DNA of 64,000 nucleotides from Agrobacterium salinitolerans (GTDB lineage: Bacteria; Pseudomonadota; Alphaproteobacteria; Rhizobiales; Rhizobiaceae), in the NCBI RefSeq assembly GCF_002008225.1, contig NZ_MRDH01000006.1:248001-312000 (forward strand), in the 5' to 3' direction. Position 1 is the stretch's first letter; each line of letters begins with the position of its first letter. Shown one piece after another: positions 1 through 11,306 of the stretch. A program made the translations under genes and the position numbers. The notes beneath the pieces were generated by a model. It saw only the letters and a program-made list of their open reading frames with translations, had not been told where the DNA came from and made no database searches.

Positions 1-430
1 GATGGTTTTCCACCGGAATGCCACGGCCATTATCCGTTACCGTCAGGAAACCTTCCGCATCGAGATGGACCTCGATGAAATTGGCGTGGCCGGCGACGGC
101 CTCGTCCATGGAGTTGTCGATGACTTCGGCAAAAAGGTGGTGCAGCGCCTTTTCGTCCGTGCCGCCGATATACATGCCCGGGCGCATGCGCACGGGCTCA
201 AGCCCCTCGAGCACGCGGATCGAGGACGCGCCGTAGTCGTCACCGGTCGGTGATACAGGGGCGGGCGGCGTCACGGCCGCAACGGCTGCGGGTTTCGGCT
301 GCACATTCGCGTTGGCGGGCACGTTGGCGGCCGCGGTCACCGGCGTCTTTGCGGCATCCCCGTTCGTTTCCGTATCGCTGTTTCGTGCTGCCGGAAGACC
401 GGAGAAGAGATCGTTGCTGTCGTCCATCAT
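1..430 (-). CDS. parE: DNA topoisomerase IV subunit B, N-terminal part (cut by window edge)
   Basis: ParE is the ATPase subunit of topoisomerase IV, which decatenates daughter chromosomes with ParC. I read this frame by hand from the reverse complement. It starts at ATG 430 (a second ATG follows at once) and stays open to base 1, giving about 143 residues. After a low-complexity Ala/Pro/Thr-rich leader of about 65 residues come GHKL-ATPase hallmarks: [19 protein letters not shown], then [12 protein letters not shown] with the Mg/ATP-binding Glu/Asn, then TDNGRGIPV. The leader is longer than in the E. coli protein. GyrB is the main alternative; the spacing and the DEKALHHL segment fit ParE better. 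The C-terminal toprim half lies outside the window. Confidence 0.88.
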   Translation of the reverse strand, partial: MMDDSNDLFSGLPAARNSDTETNGDAAKTPVTAAANVPANANVQPKPAAVAAVTPPAPVSPTGDDYGASSIRVLEGLEPVRMRPGMYIGGTDEKALHHLFAEVIDNSMDEAVAGHANFIEVHLDAEGFLTVTDNGRGIPVENH

Positions 431-652
431 GTCCAAAGTTCAAAAGCGTGTGTCAGAATTTCGCCATGCGAATCATTATGCCAGTAGCGTCAATCATAAC
501 GCCAAACGCGGTTCCCGTCCGATTCAAGGGTCCGTCTGGCAAACGCGGCGCATCCTATGCCACGATTGTGTCAGGGTTTCGCAACAGGAGGATTGCGCTG
601 CCGGCTTTGCGATGGCAAGTCTCGCAGCCACGAATGAACGGTTAGCCAAGGC

Positions 653-1534
653 ATGTCCACAGTTCATTTCACGTTTTGTACTCTTTTTAGCCTGACTGTG
701 GCGGCAATGCCGGTTGCGGCCTCTGCCGCTGATGGGCCGCTGCGTCCCTTCAAGGATGAGCTGTTTTCCGCCCATACGGTGCTTTCCAGCGGCGATGGCG
801 GCGCGTCCGAGGTCATCGACTATCAGGAAATGCGCGATATCAATGGTCGCGACGAGGTGCCGGAACGCCGGGTGAAACGACAATATGTCGATATGACGCC
901 GAAGAAGGCGCAGGCGCTCGAAACCGTTTCCGCCGGGGGCAGGGCGCTTGAGGTCGGTCGCGTCGGGCCGGCGAGCGGCCAGGCCTTCACCGTCATCTTC
1001 ATCCACGGGCGCGGCGGTGACCGGCGGCTCGGCATGAACGACTACACCTTCGGCGGCAACTTCAACAGGCTGAAAAATCTGGCTGTCGCCAATGGAGGCA
1101 CCTATTATGCGCCAAGCGTTCGTTTCTTCGATGAGAACGGCGTTGCCGATATCGCGGCGCTGATTGCGGATGCGGCGGGAAAGTCGGGCGGTAAGCCTGT
1201 TATTCTGACCTGCGCCTCCATGGGTAGTTTCATCTGCTATGGCATCAGCCGTGACAAGGCGGCCGTCGCCAATCTCAAGGGCATGGCGATCCTCGGCGGG
1301 GCGGTCGATCCGGATTTTCCGAAAAGCGCTTTTGCAAAGGCGAAGAAGCCGGTCTGGTTTACCCACGGCAGCGCCGACAAGGTTTATTCGGCCGATCAGC
1401 AAGCGACGATCTTCCGCACGTTGTTGAAGGCTGGCGAGCCGGCGCGGTTCACGCGTTACGAGACCGGCAGCCACGGAACGCCGGTGCGCATGACCGACTG
1501 GCGGGCGGTCTTGAACTGGATTTTGAGCCGTTAG
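653..1534 (+). CDS. Secreted alpha/beta hydrolase
   Basis: A 293-residue protein with an N-terminal hydrophobic segment ending in a likely signal-peptidase site (ASA before ADG, about residue 26), so probably periplasmic. Alpha/beta-hydrolase features are a strand followed by FIHGRGGD (oxyanion region), a nucleophile elbow read as CASMG instead of GxSxG, an acid at HGSADKVY, and a late His at GSHGTP. The substrate cannot be told; carboxylesterase or phospholipase-like activity is possible. It is divergent from parE and has its own 220-bp upstream region. The start at 653 keeps the whole signal peptide; an internal ATG at codon 19 would destroy it. Confidence 0.7.
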   Translation: MSTVHFTFCTLFSLTVAAMPVAASAADGPLRPFKDELFSAHTVLSSGDGGASEVIDYQEMRDINGRDEVPERRVKRQYVDMTPKKAQALETVSAGGRALEVGRVGPASGQAFTVIFIHGRGGDRRLGMNDYTFGGNFNRLKNLAVANGGTYYAPSVRFFDENGVADIAALIADAAGKSGGKPVILTCASMGSFICYGISRDKAAVANLKGMAILGGAVDPDFPKSAFAKAKKPVWFTHGSADKVYSADQQATIFRTLLKAGEPARFTRYETGSHGTPVRMTDWRAVLNWILSR

Positions 1535-1702
1535 GGGAGCATTCAGGGCGTCCTCACGACAAATTTTTCAAATTCGCAGCTGGTTTTAACCCTTGCACCG
1601 CTTTTTTGTACCAATTGTCGCTGCCTGCGGCTAAAGGAATATCCGGGAAAATTCCGGCAGAGCTTCTGTCGTGATCAAGGGCCTCTGGAGGCCGAGGGTT
1701 GG

Positions 1703-1720
1703 AGCGCCGCCAGCGGCGCT
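1703..1720. other. GC-rich hairpin in the tpiA leader
   Basis: AGCGCCGC, two bases, then GCGGCGCT form a perfect 8-bp stem 25 bases before the tpiA ATG. No T-run follows, so it is not an intrinsic terminator. It may affect leader stability or translation. Confidence 0.4.
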
Positions 1721-1745
1721 GCTAGACAAAGGGAATGGGATACGC

Positions 1746-2516
1746 ATGACGCCGAATGTTCGACCGCTTGTAGCCGGAAACTGGAAGATGAACGGCACGC
1801 GTGCCTCGCTCGATCAGATCAAGGCCATGGCAGAGGGCGTCAAGGGCGCGCTTTCCCAGAAGGTGGATGCGCTGATCTGCCCGCCTTCGACCTTGCTTTA
1901 TGTCGCCACCGCGCTCTGCGATGACAGCCCGCTGATGATCGGCGCTCAGGATTGCCACCAGAACGCCTCCGGCGCGCACACCGGCGATATTTCCGCTGAG
2001 ATGATCGCCGACTGCTTCGGCACCCATGTCATCGTTGGTCATTCGGAGCGCCGCACCGACCATGCCGAGACCGATCATCTGGTGCGCGCCAAGGCATCCG
2101 CCGCCCATCAGGCCGATCTCATCGCAATCGTCTGCATCGGCGAAACGGCGGATGAGCGCAAGGCGGGTCAGACGCTCGATATTCTCAAGCGCCAGCTCGC
2201 CGGCTCCCTGCCGGATGAGGCGACGGCGGAAAATACCGTCATCGCCTATGAGCCCGTGTGGGCGATCGGCACGGGTCTGACACCCACCGTGGACGATGTG
2301 CGCGAGGCCCATGCCTTCATGCGCGACGAACTCGTCAAGCGCTTCGGCGACGCCGGCAAGACCATGCGCATCCTCTATGGCGGCTCGGTGAAGCCCGCCA
2401 ATGCGCTGGAGTTGATGGGTGTTGAAAACGTCGACGGCGCGCTGATCGGCGGTGCGAGCTTGAAAGCCTCCGACTTCCTGTCCATCTATGCGGCATACGA
2501 GCAACTGACGGCTTGA
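1746..2516 (+). CDS. tpiA: Triosephosphate isomerase
   Basis: Interconverts dihydroxyacetone phosphate and glyceraldehyde 3-phosphate in the cytosol. The 256-residue length matches the family. Visible active-site residues are N12 and K14 in AGNWKMNG, H99 in VGHSERR, and E169 in [11 protein letters not shown], followed by the phosphate-binding YGGSV loop. The frame is open upstream to 1671, but family proteins begin just before the first beta strand, so ATG 1746 ([14 protein letters not shown]) is chosen; no strong Shine-Dalgarno is visible. It lies upstream of secG and pyrG in the same direction, with gaps of 115 and about 160 bp, so the three may be partly cotranscribed. Confidence 0.95.
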   Translation: MTPNVRPLVAGNWKMNGTRASLDQIKAMAEGVKGALSQKVDALICPPSTLLYVATALCDDSPLMIGAQDCHQNASGAHTGDISAEMIADCFGTHVIVGHSERRTDHAETDHLVRAKASAAHQADLIAIVCIGETADERKAGQTLDILKRQLAGSLPDEATAENTVIAYEPVWAIGTGLTPTVDDVREAHAFMRDELVKRFGDAGKTMRILYGGSVKPANALELMGVENVDGALIGGASLKASDFLSIYAAYEQLTA

Positions 2517-2631
2517 TCGGAGCTTTCCTGCGAGTGGAGCGGGAAAGGGGCTTGGAATAAGCCTTCGCCTCATGTAAAGAGCCGCGAAACCTTCTTTGTA
2601 GTGCTCCGCGCGGGGCATGGAATGGATTGTC

Positions 2632-3087
2632 ATGCAGACCGTTTTGATTGTTATTCACCTCATGATCGTGCTGGCGCTTGTCGGCGTGGTCCTGATCCAG
2701 CGTTCCGAAGGCGGCGGCCTCGGTATCGGCGGCGGTTCGGGCTTCATGTCCGCGCGCGGAACGGCCAATGCGCTGACGCGCACCACGGCGATCCTTGCCG
2801 CGCTGTTCTTCGCGACCTCGCTCGGCCTCGGTCTCCTGACGCGCTACGAATCGCGCCCGACCGACATTCTGAACCGTATTCCGGCCACGCAGGGCCAGGG
2901 TAACGGCATTCTCGATACGCTCGGCCCGGCGACGACGCCGTCGACGCCCGCTCCGGCTGAGAATGGCGTTCCGACCAATGGTGCAGCCGCACCGGCTCAG
3001 ACGACCCCGGCTCCGGCCGCTTCCGGCACGGCCGCGCCGGCCCCGGCGCAGCCAGCCGATCCGAACGCAGTTCCGACCGGTCAATAA
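2632..3087 (+). CDS. secG: Preprotein translocase subunit SecG
   Basis: Small integral-membrane partner of SecYE. The 151-residue protein has a first transmembrane helix (about residues 2-22, LIVIHLMIVLALVGVVLIQ), the cytosolic SecG signature RSEGGGLGIGGG followed by GFMSARG, and a second helix (about 50-72, TAILAALFFATSLGLGLL). It ends in an Ala/Pro/Thr-rich tail of about 60 residues, common in alphaproteobacteria and absent from E. coli SecG. ATG 2632 is preceded by GGA about 11 bases upstream; an in-frame ATG at 2617 would add five residues and cannot be excluded. A terminator follows the stop codon. Confidence 0.93.
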   Translation: MQTVLIVIHLMIVLALVGVVLIQRSEGGGLGIGGGSGFMSARGTANALTRTTAILAALFFATSLGLGLLTRYESRPTDILNRIPATQGQGNGILDTLGPATTPSTPAPAENGVPTNGAAAPAQTTPAPAASGTAAPAPAQPADPNAVPTGQ

Positions 3088-3104
3088 GCCCGGTTATGAT
3101 TTAA

Positions 3105-4877
<1,773 letters not shown>

Positions 4878-4896
4878 CGGTTTGAATGAGATGAAG

Positions 4897-4922
4897 AGGG
4901 CCGCTTTTGCGGCCCTTTTTTG
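4897..4922 (+). terminator. Intrinsic terminator after pyrG
   Basis: GGGCCGC, a TTTT loop and GCGGCCC, then a run of seven T. It begins about 20 bases past the pyrG stop. Confidence 0.9.
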
Positions 4923-4941
4923 TTGGGTGATACCTTCCCTC

Positions 4942-5028
4942 CGTCATCCTCGGGCTTGACCCGAGGATCCATCCCCGTCACAGCGCTTGAGACGTTAGTA
5001 GATCCTCGGGTCAAGCCCGAGGATGACG
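4942..5028. repeat. Palindromic intergenic repeat, copy 1
   Basis: Two 28-base arms (4942-4969 and 5001-5028) are exact reverse complements separated by 31 bases. Each arm contains its own hairpin (CCTCGGG, loop CTTGA, CCCGAGG). The element lies between the converging ends of pyrG and fumC. A diverged relative occurs at 8945-9030, also between converging genes. It resembles the abundant REP-like elements of rhizobial chromosomes; the family name is not verified. Confidence 0.85.
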
Positions 5029-5084
5029 TCGAGTATGGGGGAAAGGCTTGTCAGCTGTGCGAGGTAGTGTCATGCGCTTACAGC

Positions 5085-5113
5085 AAACAAAAAACGGGCC
5101 CGAAGGCCCGTTC
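5085..5113 (-). terminator. Intrinsic terminator of fumC
   Basis: On the minus strand AACGGGCC, loop TTCG and GGCCCGTT are followed by TTTTTTG. It lies about 25 bases beyond the fumC stop codon. Confidence 0.88.
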
Positions 5114-5138
5114 TGCATTCCATCAAAATCCAAACCGA

Positions 5139-6530
5139 TTACTTCGGCCCGATCATGTTCTCCGGGCGCACATACTGGTCGAACTCCTCGTTGGTGAGGT
5201 ATCCGCCGCCGACGGCCTCGTCGCGCAGCGTCGTGCCGTTCTTGTGCGCGGTCTTGGCGATCTTGGCGCAGATGTCGTAGCCGAGCTTGCCGTTCAGCGC
5301 CGTCACCAGCATCAGCGAGTTTTCGACGCCCTTTTTGATGTTGTCTTCGCGGGCCTCGATGCCGACGACGCAATTGTCGGTGAAGGAGACGGCGGCGTCG
5401 CCCAGAAGCTGGACCGACTGCAGGAAGTTGTAGGCCATCATCGGGTTATAGACGTTGAGCTCGAAGTGACCCTGCGAACCGGCGAAGGACAGTGCTGCAT
5501 TGTTGCCGAAGATGTGGGCGCAAACCTGCGTCAGCGCTTCCGACTGGGTGGGGTTGACCTTGCCAGGCATGATCGACGAGCCGGGCTCGTTTTCCGGCAG
5601 CGAGAGTTCGCCGAGACCGGCGCGCGGGCCGGAGCCGAGGAAGCGGATGTCGTTGGCGATCTTGAAGAGCGCAGCCGCAGCCGCATTGATCGCGCCATGG
5701 GAGAAGACCATGGAATCATGCGAGGCGAGCGCTTCGAACTTGTTCGGGGCGGTGACGAAGGGCAGGCCGGTGATCTTGGAAATTTCCTCTGCGACCTTTT
5801 CGGCAAAACCAACCGGAGCATTGAGGCCCGTGCCGACGGCGGTGCCGCCTTGGGCGAGCTTGGAAAGCGCGGGCAGGGTGGTTTCGATGTTGGCGATGGC
5901 GGAGGCGACCTGCGCGGCGTAACCGGAGAATTCCTGGCCGAGCGTCAGCGGCGTTGCATCCTGCGTGTGGGTGCGGCCGATCTTGATGATCTTTTCGAAC
6001 TGCTTGACCTTGGCTTCCAACGCCTTGTGCAGGTGCTTGAGGCTCGGCAGCAAGTGATGAACGATCTCTTCCACGCAGGCGATATGCATCGCAGTGGGGT
6101 AGGTGTCGTTCGAGGATTGGCTCATATTGACGTGGTCGTTGGGGTGCACGGGCTTCTTGCTGCCCATTTCGCCGCCGAGCATTTCGATTGCGCGGTTGGA
6201 AATCACCTCATTGGCGTTCATGTTGGACTGGGTGCCGGAGCCGGTCTGCCAGACGACGAGCGGAAAATGCTCGGTCAGCTTGCCGTCGATCACTTCCTGC
6301 GCGGCGGCGATGATGGCCTCACCGATCTTCGGGTCGAGGCCGGCAAGCGCCATATTGGCGCGGGCTGCGGCCTGCTTGACGATGCCGAGCGCGCGAACGA
6401 CAGAGGCGGGCTGCTTTTCCCAGCCGATCTTGAAGTTGCCGAGCGAGCGCTGCGCCTGGGCGCCCCAATAGCGATCGGCCTGAACTTCAATGGGTCCAAA
6501 TGTATCGGTTTCCGTCCGTGTGGCTGTCAT
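5139..6530 (-). CDS. fumC: Fumarate hydratase class II
   Basis: Iron-independent fumarase of the TCA cycle, a cytosolic homotetramer that hydrates fumarate to malate. The 463-residue protein has the aspartase/fumarase signature [16 protein letters not shown], the substrate-site segments [12 protein letters not shown] and [14 protein letters not shown], and [13 protein letters not shown] 6530 is used; a TTG directly upstream would add one residue. It is monocistronic, facing pyrG across the repeat and terminators, with a 465-bp region upstream that it shares with the divergent L,D-transpeptidase gene. Confidence 0.96.
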   Translation of the reverse strand: MTATRTETDTFGPIEVQADRYWGAQAQRSLGNFKIGWEKQPASVVRALGIVKQAAARANMALAGLDPKIGEAIIAAAQEVIDGKLTEHFPLVVWQTGSGTQSNMNANEVISNRAIEMLGGEMGSKKPVHPNDHVNMSQSSNDTYPTAMHIACVEEIVHHLLPSLKHLHKALEAKVKQFEKIIKIGRTHTQDATPLTLGQEFSGYAAQVASAIANIETTLPALSKLAQGGTAVGTGLNAPVGFAEKVAEEISKITGLPFVTAPNKFEALASHDSMVFSHGAINAAAAALFKIANDIRFLGSGPRAGLGELSLPENEPGSSIMPGKVNPTQSEALTQVCAHIFGNNAALSFAGSQGHFELNVYNPMMAYNFLQSVQLLGDAAVSFTDNCVVGIEAREDNIKKGVENSLMLVTALNGKLGYDICAKIAKTAHKNGTTLRDEAVGGGYLTNEEFDQYVRPENMIGPK

Positions 6531-6995
6531 CAATCTTGCCTTTTTTCCTCGTTTTCCTCCGCCAAAACGGCGCCTTCGCCCGCCTTGCGCGGCCGATATA
6601 TAGAATCATCGCGCCGGCAATGAAAGCGCTGCAATGCGGCGCAGGCAGATATTTCCCGCCGCGCAAAAGCGATTTCGCCGTATGGCGCGGCGCGGGGCGA
6701 AAAAGGTGCCGGCGTGTCATTTTTACTACGACGCGAAATGGCCGGCGAACCGGGCTTTCCGGGGTGCCGTGATGAGCTGATGGGCAGGGCAAAGTGAATG
6801 AAATAAATAGAAATTTAACCATTCTCGCCAATTCTGGAAATTACGTTTTTATGGCTTTGGCTGTATTATAAGGTTCATTTCGGCACGGTTGTGGGCTTTT
6901 TCGCGTTTTCTTTTCAACTGGCCGTCTATCGGCTAGACAGGCATGAAACTGATGCCCGCCTTTTGCTGGCGGTGCTGGGTGCTACGAGGATCAAA
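6531..6995. other. 465-bp divergent intergenic region, no gene seen
   Basis: Lies between the starts of fumC (minus) and the L,D-transpeptidase gene (plus). No open frame here shows protein-like composition on either strand. An AT-rich stretch at about 6790-6880 probably holds the transpeptidase promoter. The GC-rich half near fumC shows several short inverted repeats of the GCGCGGCGC type but no clear operator. Confidence 0.5.
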
Positions 6996-8891
6996 TTGCA
7001 AGTCACATCTGGAAAAACATCGGCAGCACTGGTGCTGGCTCTCGGTCTTTCCGTTTCCACCGCTCTTCCCGGCAGTGCCGGGGCGGTAACGCTGATGGAC
7101 CTCCTGCGCGGTGGCCCCGGTAAGATCGCGCGGGATCGCGGCGAGTTGCCGCCGGCCGGCATCGTTACCTCACCCTCCGGATCGAGTGCGGGCCAAAGCG
7201 CCGATGCTTCCGATCCCGAGCCATTGCCGCGTGTTTCAGGCCCGCGCTATTACAACTACAAGGCGGATTCGGCCCGTGCGGTAAACACGGCGAATTTCGG
7301 TGAAGGCCTTGCCAATCTGAAGTTCAGCGCCACCCCTGAGATCGCCAAGGCACTGGAAGCCTATTACGGCGCCGGCGGCAAGACGCTGTGGGTTTCGGAA
7401 GGCGAGCTGACCGCGCGCGCCAACGCTGTCATCGCCTTTCTCGAGACGGTCGATGAAAGCGGCCTCGATCCGGCCGATTACAGCATTTCGCCACCGGCAA
7501 AGGATGTGACGGCCAGCATCACCAATGCTTCCGGCGCGGCTGCAACCGCTACGACGGTGGAGATGGCCTCGGCGCCCGTGTCCGACGCCTATCAGCGGGC
7601 CCAGATGCAGTTCGAGCTGGCGCTTTCCGCCAAGGTTCTGGCCTATGTTCAGGATACGACCCGCGGCCGTGTCGATCCGAACCGGCTTTCCGGCTATCAC
7701 GATTTCAAGCGCAAGACGGTGAACCTCGCACCGGTGCTGAAGCTTGCCGGCCTGAGCCCCGATGTTGCCGCGTATCTGCGCAGCCGCGAACCGTCGAGCG
7801 CCGAATATCTGGCGCTGAAGGCTGAACTTGCGCGCCTGCGCGACGAGGGCGATGCAGCGCATGTCGTCCGCGTTCCTGCCGATCTATTGCTAAAGCCGGG
7901 CAATAGCAGCGCGGACATGGCCAATGTCGTCATGGCCATCGAACATCGCGCTTCGCCCGCCTTCAAGGCCGAGCATGCGGCAATCATTTCCGCTTACCAG
8001 CAAACGCCGGACTATACGCCCGATCTCGTCGATCTGGTGAAGGCGTTCCAGAGCGAAAACGGCCTGAAGCCGGACGGCGTTATCGGCCGCGCGACCGTGC
8101 GCGCCATGGTCGGCGAAAGCAATGACGCGAAGATCGCCAAGGTGCAGGTGGCCATGGAGCAGATCCGCTGGCTTCCGGCCGATCTCGGCCAACGCTATGT
8201 CTTCATCAACCAGCCGGCGTTCATGGCCTACTACCACAATGACGGCGTGGAACAGTTCGGTATGAAGGTGGTCGTCGGCTCCAAGGCCAACCAGACCTAT
8301 TTCTTTCAGGACCAGATCCAGACTGTCGAGTTCAACCCCTATTGGGGTGTGCCGCAGTCGATCATCGTCAACGAGATGCTGCCGAAGCTGCGCCGCGATC
8401 CGTCCTATCTCGACCGGCTCGGTTACGAAGTGCAGGTGGGCGGCCGTGCGGTCTCTTCCACCAGCGTCAACTGGTATGGCTCCACCAACGCCGTTTCCGT
8501 GCGCCAGCCGCCGAGCAGCGACAATGCGTTGGGCGATCTGAAAATCCTGTTCCCCAATGCACATGCCATCTACATGCATGACACGCCTGCCAAGAGCTTC
8601 TTCAACCGCGACATGCGGGCGCTGAGCCACGGCTGTATCCGCCTCGTCGATCCGCGCCGCATGGCCGCCGCCGTTCTTGGCACCAGCGTCGACAAGGTCG
8701 GCGAGCAGATCGCGTCGGGCAAGAACCGCGCCGTTCAGGTGCCGGAGAAGATTCCGGTCTACGTGGCCTATTTCACCGCGTGGCCGGACAAGGACGGCAA
8801 GGTGCAGTTCTTTGACGATGTCTATGATCGTGACAGTTATGTGCAGAAGGCCTTTGCCGTGACGACGAAGGCGCGGGCTGCGTCGATCTGA
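6996..8891 (+). CDS. L,D-transpeptidase (YkuD family) with peptidoglycan-binding domain
   Basis: Large periplasmic enzyme of the YcbB/LdtD type that forms 3-3 cross-links in peptidoglycan, which are abundant in Rhizobiales. From the N-terminus: signal peptide (LVLALGLSVSTALPGSAGA), a helical region with DTTRGRVDP, a PG_binding_1 repeat (DLVKAFQSENGLKPDG), and a YkuD catalytic domain with HDTPAKSFF and the nucleophile motif SHGCIRL near base 8630. TTG 6996 is preferred because GAGGA sits five bases upstream and the signal peptide then begins correctly, giving 631 residues. A GTG at 6891 would add 35 residues before the signal peptide. It is a single gene followed by the second palindromic repeat. 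Confidence 0.9.
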   Translation: MQVTSGKTSAALVLALGLSVSTALPGSAGAVTLMDLLRGGPGKIARDRGELPPAGIVTSPSGSSAGQSADASDPEPLPRVSGPRYYNYKADSARAVNTANFGEGLANLKFSATPEIAKALEAYYGAGGKTLWVSEGELTARANAVIAFLETVDESGLDPADYSISPPAKDVTASITNASGAAATATTVEMASAPVSDAYQRAQMQFELALSAKVLAYVQDTTRGRVDPNRLSGYHDFKRKTVNLAPVLKLAGLSPDVAAYLRSREPSSAEYLALKAELARLRDEGDAAHVVRVPADLLLKPGNSSADMANVVMAIEHRASPAFKAEHAAIISAYQQTPDYTPDLVDLVKAFQSENGLKPDGVIGRATVRAMVGESNDAKIAKVQVAMEQIRWLPADLGQRYVFINQPAFMAYYHNDGVEQFGMKVVVGSKANQTYFFQDQIQTVEFNPYWGVPQSIIVNEMLPKLRRDPSYLDRLGYEVQVGGRAVSSTSVNWYGSTNAVSVRQPPSSDNALGDLKILFPNAHAIYMHDTPAKSFFNRDMRALSHGCIRLVDPRRMAAAVLGTSVDKVGEQIASGKNRAVQVPEKIPVYVAYFTAWPDKDGKVQFFDDVYDRDSYVQKAFAVTTKARAASI

Positions 8892-8944
8892 TGGAAATAT
8901 CACCGAGAGAAAAAGCGCAGGCGACGGTGCTCAATTCTCTCTTC

Positions 8945-9030
8945 CGTCATGCTCGGGCTTGTCCCGAGCATCTGCAATGCCTCAATTTATAGGACGCAAT
9001 TAGATCCTCGGCACAAGGCCGAGGATGACG
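8945..9030. repeat. Palindromic intergenic repeat, copy 2 (diverged)
   Basis: Arms at 8945-8972 and 9003-9030 correspond to those of copy 1. The left arm folds as GCTCGGG, loop CTTGT, CCCGAGC. The right arm folds as CCTCGGC, loop ACAAG, GCCGAGG. The arms no longer pair perfectly with each other, but both internal hairpins are intact. Again it sits between converging genes (transpeptidase and gph). Confidence 0.8.
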
Positions 9031-9104
9031 TCGAGGGTGAGGGGGGCATCATCCTCATTCAGCGCTGTCTGCTTTTATGTCGTCCGGTTTCTCCTGCCGC
9101 TCCC

Positions 9105-9806
9105 TCAAGCCGCCGCTGCCCCCTTGGCGACCAGCTTTTCAAAGAGCGCTGGTGTCAGAGCTGCGAAATCGTCGATCACGACATCCGGTTCGAGCTCGGC
9201 CATCGGCACGTCCGTGTAGCCGAAGGTAACACCGATGGAGGGGATACTGGCGTTCCTAGCGGCCAGGATGTCGTTGATGCTGTCGCCGACCATGATCGTG
9301 CGCTTAGGGTCGCCGCCGGCTCTTTCGATGGTGCCCAGGATATGGCGCGCGTCTGGCTTTCGGAATTCGAAACTGTCGCCACAGGTAAGCGCGGCAAAGT
9401 ACTTCATAAGATCAAGTTCTTCGAGCAGCGGACGGGCGAGAACTTCGGTCTTGTTGGTGCAGACGGCAAGCGTGATGCCGGCTTGCGAGAGTGCGTCCAG
9501 CGTCTCGACAATGCCCGGATAGGGGCGGCTTTTTCCGGGTATCTCTGCGCGGTAATGCTCTATCAGCCGTTCGTAGAGCGGTTCCAGTCCTGCCTCCGGC
9601 AGTTCCTTTTCCCGCAGAGCGAAGGCGCGTTTGATCGTTACGCGTGCACCCTGGCCGACGAGATGAGTGATGTCCTCATAAGTGACCGGCGCAAGCCCTG
9701 CGATGGCAATCGTGTGGTTGAGGCTGGCAATAAGATCGGCGGCGGTGTCGACCAGCGTACCGTCGAGATCGAAAATGGCGAGCGGGGAGAGCGGGCGGGG
9801 TGTCAA
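9105..9806 (-). CDS. gph: Phosphoglycolate phosphatase (HAD family)
   Basis: Hydrolyses 2-phosphoglycolate, formed for example during repair of oxidised DNA ends. The 233-residue length is typical. HAD motifs: FDLDGTLVDT (nucleophile D13, D15), CTNKTEV as motif II, and MVGDSINDI as the late acidic motif, with an alpha-helical cap between. The start is TTG 9806, with GAGG about 9 bases upstream on the minus strand; no ATG lies near. Other HAD phosphatases of this subfamily (pyrophosphatase PpaX) are possible. It is divergent from rpiA. Confidence 0.85.
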   Translation of the reverse strand: MTPRPLSPLAIFDLDGTLVDTAADLIASLNHTIAIAGLAPVTYEDITHLVGQGARVTIKRAFALREKELPEAGLEPLYERLIEHYRAEIPGKSRPYPGIVETLDALSQAGITLAVCTNKTEVLARPLLEELDLMKYFAALTCGDSFEFRKPDARHILGTIERAGGDPKRTIMVGDSINDILAARNASIPSIGVTFGYTDVPMAELEPDVVIDDFAALTPALFEKLVAKGAAAA

Positions 9807-9994
9807 GGAAACGACCTCTTGGGGAACGCGGGGCTGAACTTTTTATTCTTTCATTGGGGTCAAGCCTAGGCAAATGGACCTGTCTTTGCAAGCACACGAC
9901 AACGTTCTGTTCGTTGACTTGAAAAAGGCTTTCGTTTGGCTTTCGACCCGTGTAAACAGCACGGCGACGATAAAGCTACCGGAGTTTCAGGCAC

Positions 9995-10690
9995 ATGGAT
10001 GCCCGCCAGATGAAGATCAAGGCCGCCGAGGCCGCATTGTCCCATGTACAGGATGGGATGCGGCTCGGTATCGGCACGGGCTCGACGGCCGAGGAATTCG
10101 TCAGGCTTTTGGCCGAGAAGGTCGCGGCAGGGCTCAAGGTCGAGGGCGTGCCGACATCCGAGCGCACCGCGCGCCTGTGCGTCGAGCTTGGCGTGCCGCT
10201 GAAATCGCTGGATGAATTGCCGGAACTGGATTTGACCATCGACGGTGCGGATGAGGTCGATCATGCGCTGCGCCTCGTCAAGGGCGGCGGCGGCGCGCTT
10301 CTGCGCGAAAAGATCGTTGCGGCGGCATCCGCCCGCATGATTGTGATCGCCGACCAGAGCAAGGTGGTGGAGACGCTGGGCGCTTTTCCGCTTCCCATCG
10401 AAATCAACCCTTTCGGCCAGGTGGCGACGCGTATCGCCATCGAAAAACTGGCGTCGCGTTCCGGGCTTTCCGGCACGCTTGCGCTGCGCTCTTCCGGCGA
10501 CGGCGCCTTCATGACCGATGGCGGGCACCTTATCCTCGACGCATCTTTTGGCCGTATTCCTGATGCAGAAGCGCTAGCACGCGAGCTGAACACGATTCCC
10601 GGCGTCGTCGAGCACGGACTTTTCATAAATTTGGCATCGCTTGCCATTATCGCGGGTCCTGAAGGCGCCCGCGTGATGCAGGCAGTATAA
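9995..10690 (+). CDS. rpiA: Ribose-5-phosphate isomerase A
   Basis: Interconverts ribose 5-phosphate and ribulose 5-phosphate in the non-oxidative pentose phosphate pathway. The 231-residue protein shows the RpiA landmarks [11 protein letters not shown] (phosphate loop), TIDGADEVD (catalytic Asp), and [16 protein letters not shown] lies upstream of ATG 9995. It leads a likely three-gene unit with the DUF2059 protein (16-bp gap) and gor, a grouping seen in rhizobia that joins pentose phosphate flux and glutathione reduction. Confidence 0.95.
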   Translation: MDARQMKIKAAEAALSHVQDGMRLGIGTGSTAEEFVRLLAEKVAAGLKVEGVPTSERTARLCVELGVPLKSLDELPELDLTIDGADEVDHALRLVKGGGGALLREKIVAAASARMIVIADQSKVVETLGAFPLPIEINPFGQVATRIAIEKLASRSGLSGTLALRSSGDGAFMTDGGHLILDASFGRIPDAEALARELNTIPGVVEHGLFINLASLAIIAGPEGARVMQAV

Positions 10691-10706
10691 CAGGAGCGAG
10701 ATTTTC

Positions 10707-11276
10707 ATGGTCAAACTAGCGGGACTGGGCAAAGCTGCCGCTGCTTCGATCCTCATTTCCGGCATCGCGTTCGGTACTGCCGCACGCGCCCAGGAAATTT
10801 CTGAAGCGCATATCGCCGCCGCACGGCAGGCGATCACTTCTCTTGGCGTTACCGACCGTTTCGATGACATTCTGCCGGGTCTGGCGGAGCGTCTGAAGGC
10901 CGAACTCATTCAGGCTTCGCCGAACGTTCAGGATGCGATCACCGAGACTGTTGACGCGAAGGCTCTCGAGCTTGCGCCGCGCCGCGCCGATCTGGAGCGC
11001 GAAGCAGCGCTCACCTATGCGCGCGCCTTCACCGTTGAAGAGCTGAACGCCATTTCCACCTTCTACAGCAGCGAAGCCGGCAAGAAGCTCCTGAAGGACG
11101 GCCCGATCGCCACGCGCGAACTGATGAAGGCCGCCGATATCTGGGCCGCCGGCATCAACCGCGACCTCAACGCTTCCAGCATGTCGGAACTGCAGAAGGT
11201 TGCCGGCGCCGATCTGAAGCCGCTTCCGGCCGATCAGAACGCCACGGGCGGCGCTCCGGCGGCTCCCAAGCCCTGA
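10707..11276 (+). CDS. DUF2059 family secreted protein
   Basis: A 189-residue protein with a signal peptide (ILISGIAFGTAARAQ, cleavage about residue 28) and a helical DUF2059 region (about 60-150) containing YARAFTVEELNAISTFYSS and SEAGKKLL. The C-terminus is Ala/Pro-rich. Family function is unknown. AGGAG lies 10 bases before ATG 10707, and the gene follows rpiA by 16 bp, so cotranscription is likely. A terminator separates it from gor. Confidence 0.85.
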   Translation: MVKLAGLGKAAAASILISGIAFGTAARAQEISEAHIAAARQAITSLGVTDRFDDILPGLAERLKAELIQASPNVQDAITETVDAKALELAPRRADLEREAALTYARAFTVEELNAISTFYSSEAGKKLLKDGPIATRELMKAADIWAAGINRDLNASSMSELQKVAGADLKPLPADQNATGGAPAAPKP

Positions 11277-11306
11277 TTGGGTGAACGGACAATTCAGAAA
11301 TATTCA

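Noticed and set aside
1703-1720. Hairpin before tpiA considered as a terminator
   Set aside because: No T-run follows and it lies just before the start codon; kept only as a leader structure.
4942-5028. Repeats considered as a CRISPR array
   Set aside because: Only two inverted arms with a single short spacer and no further units or cas genes.
4920-6623. 567-codon open frame on the plus strand over fumC
   Set aside because: It is antisense to a fully conserved fumarase and includes the palindromic repeat at its start.
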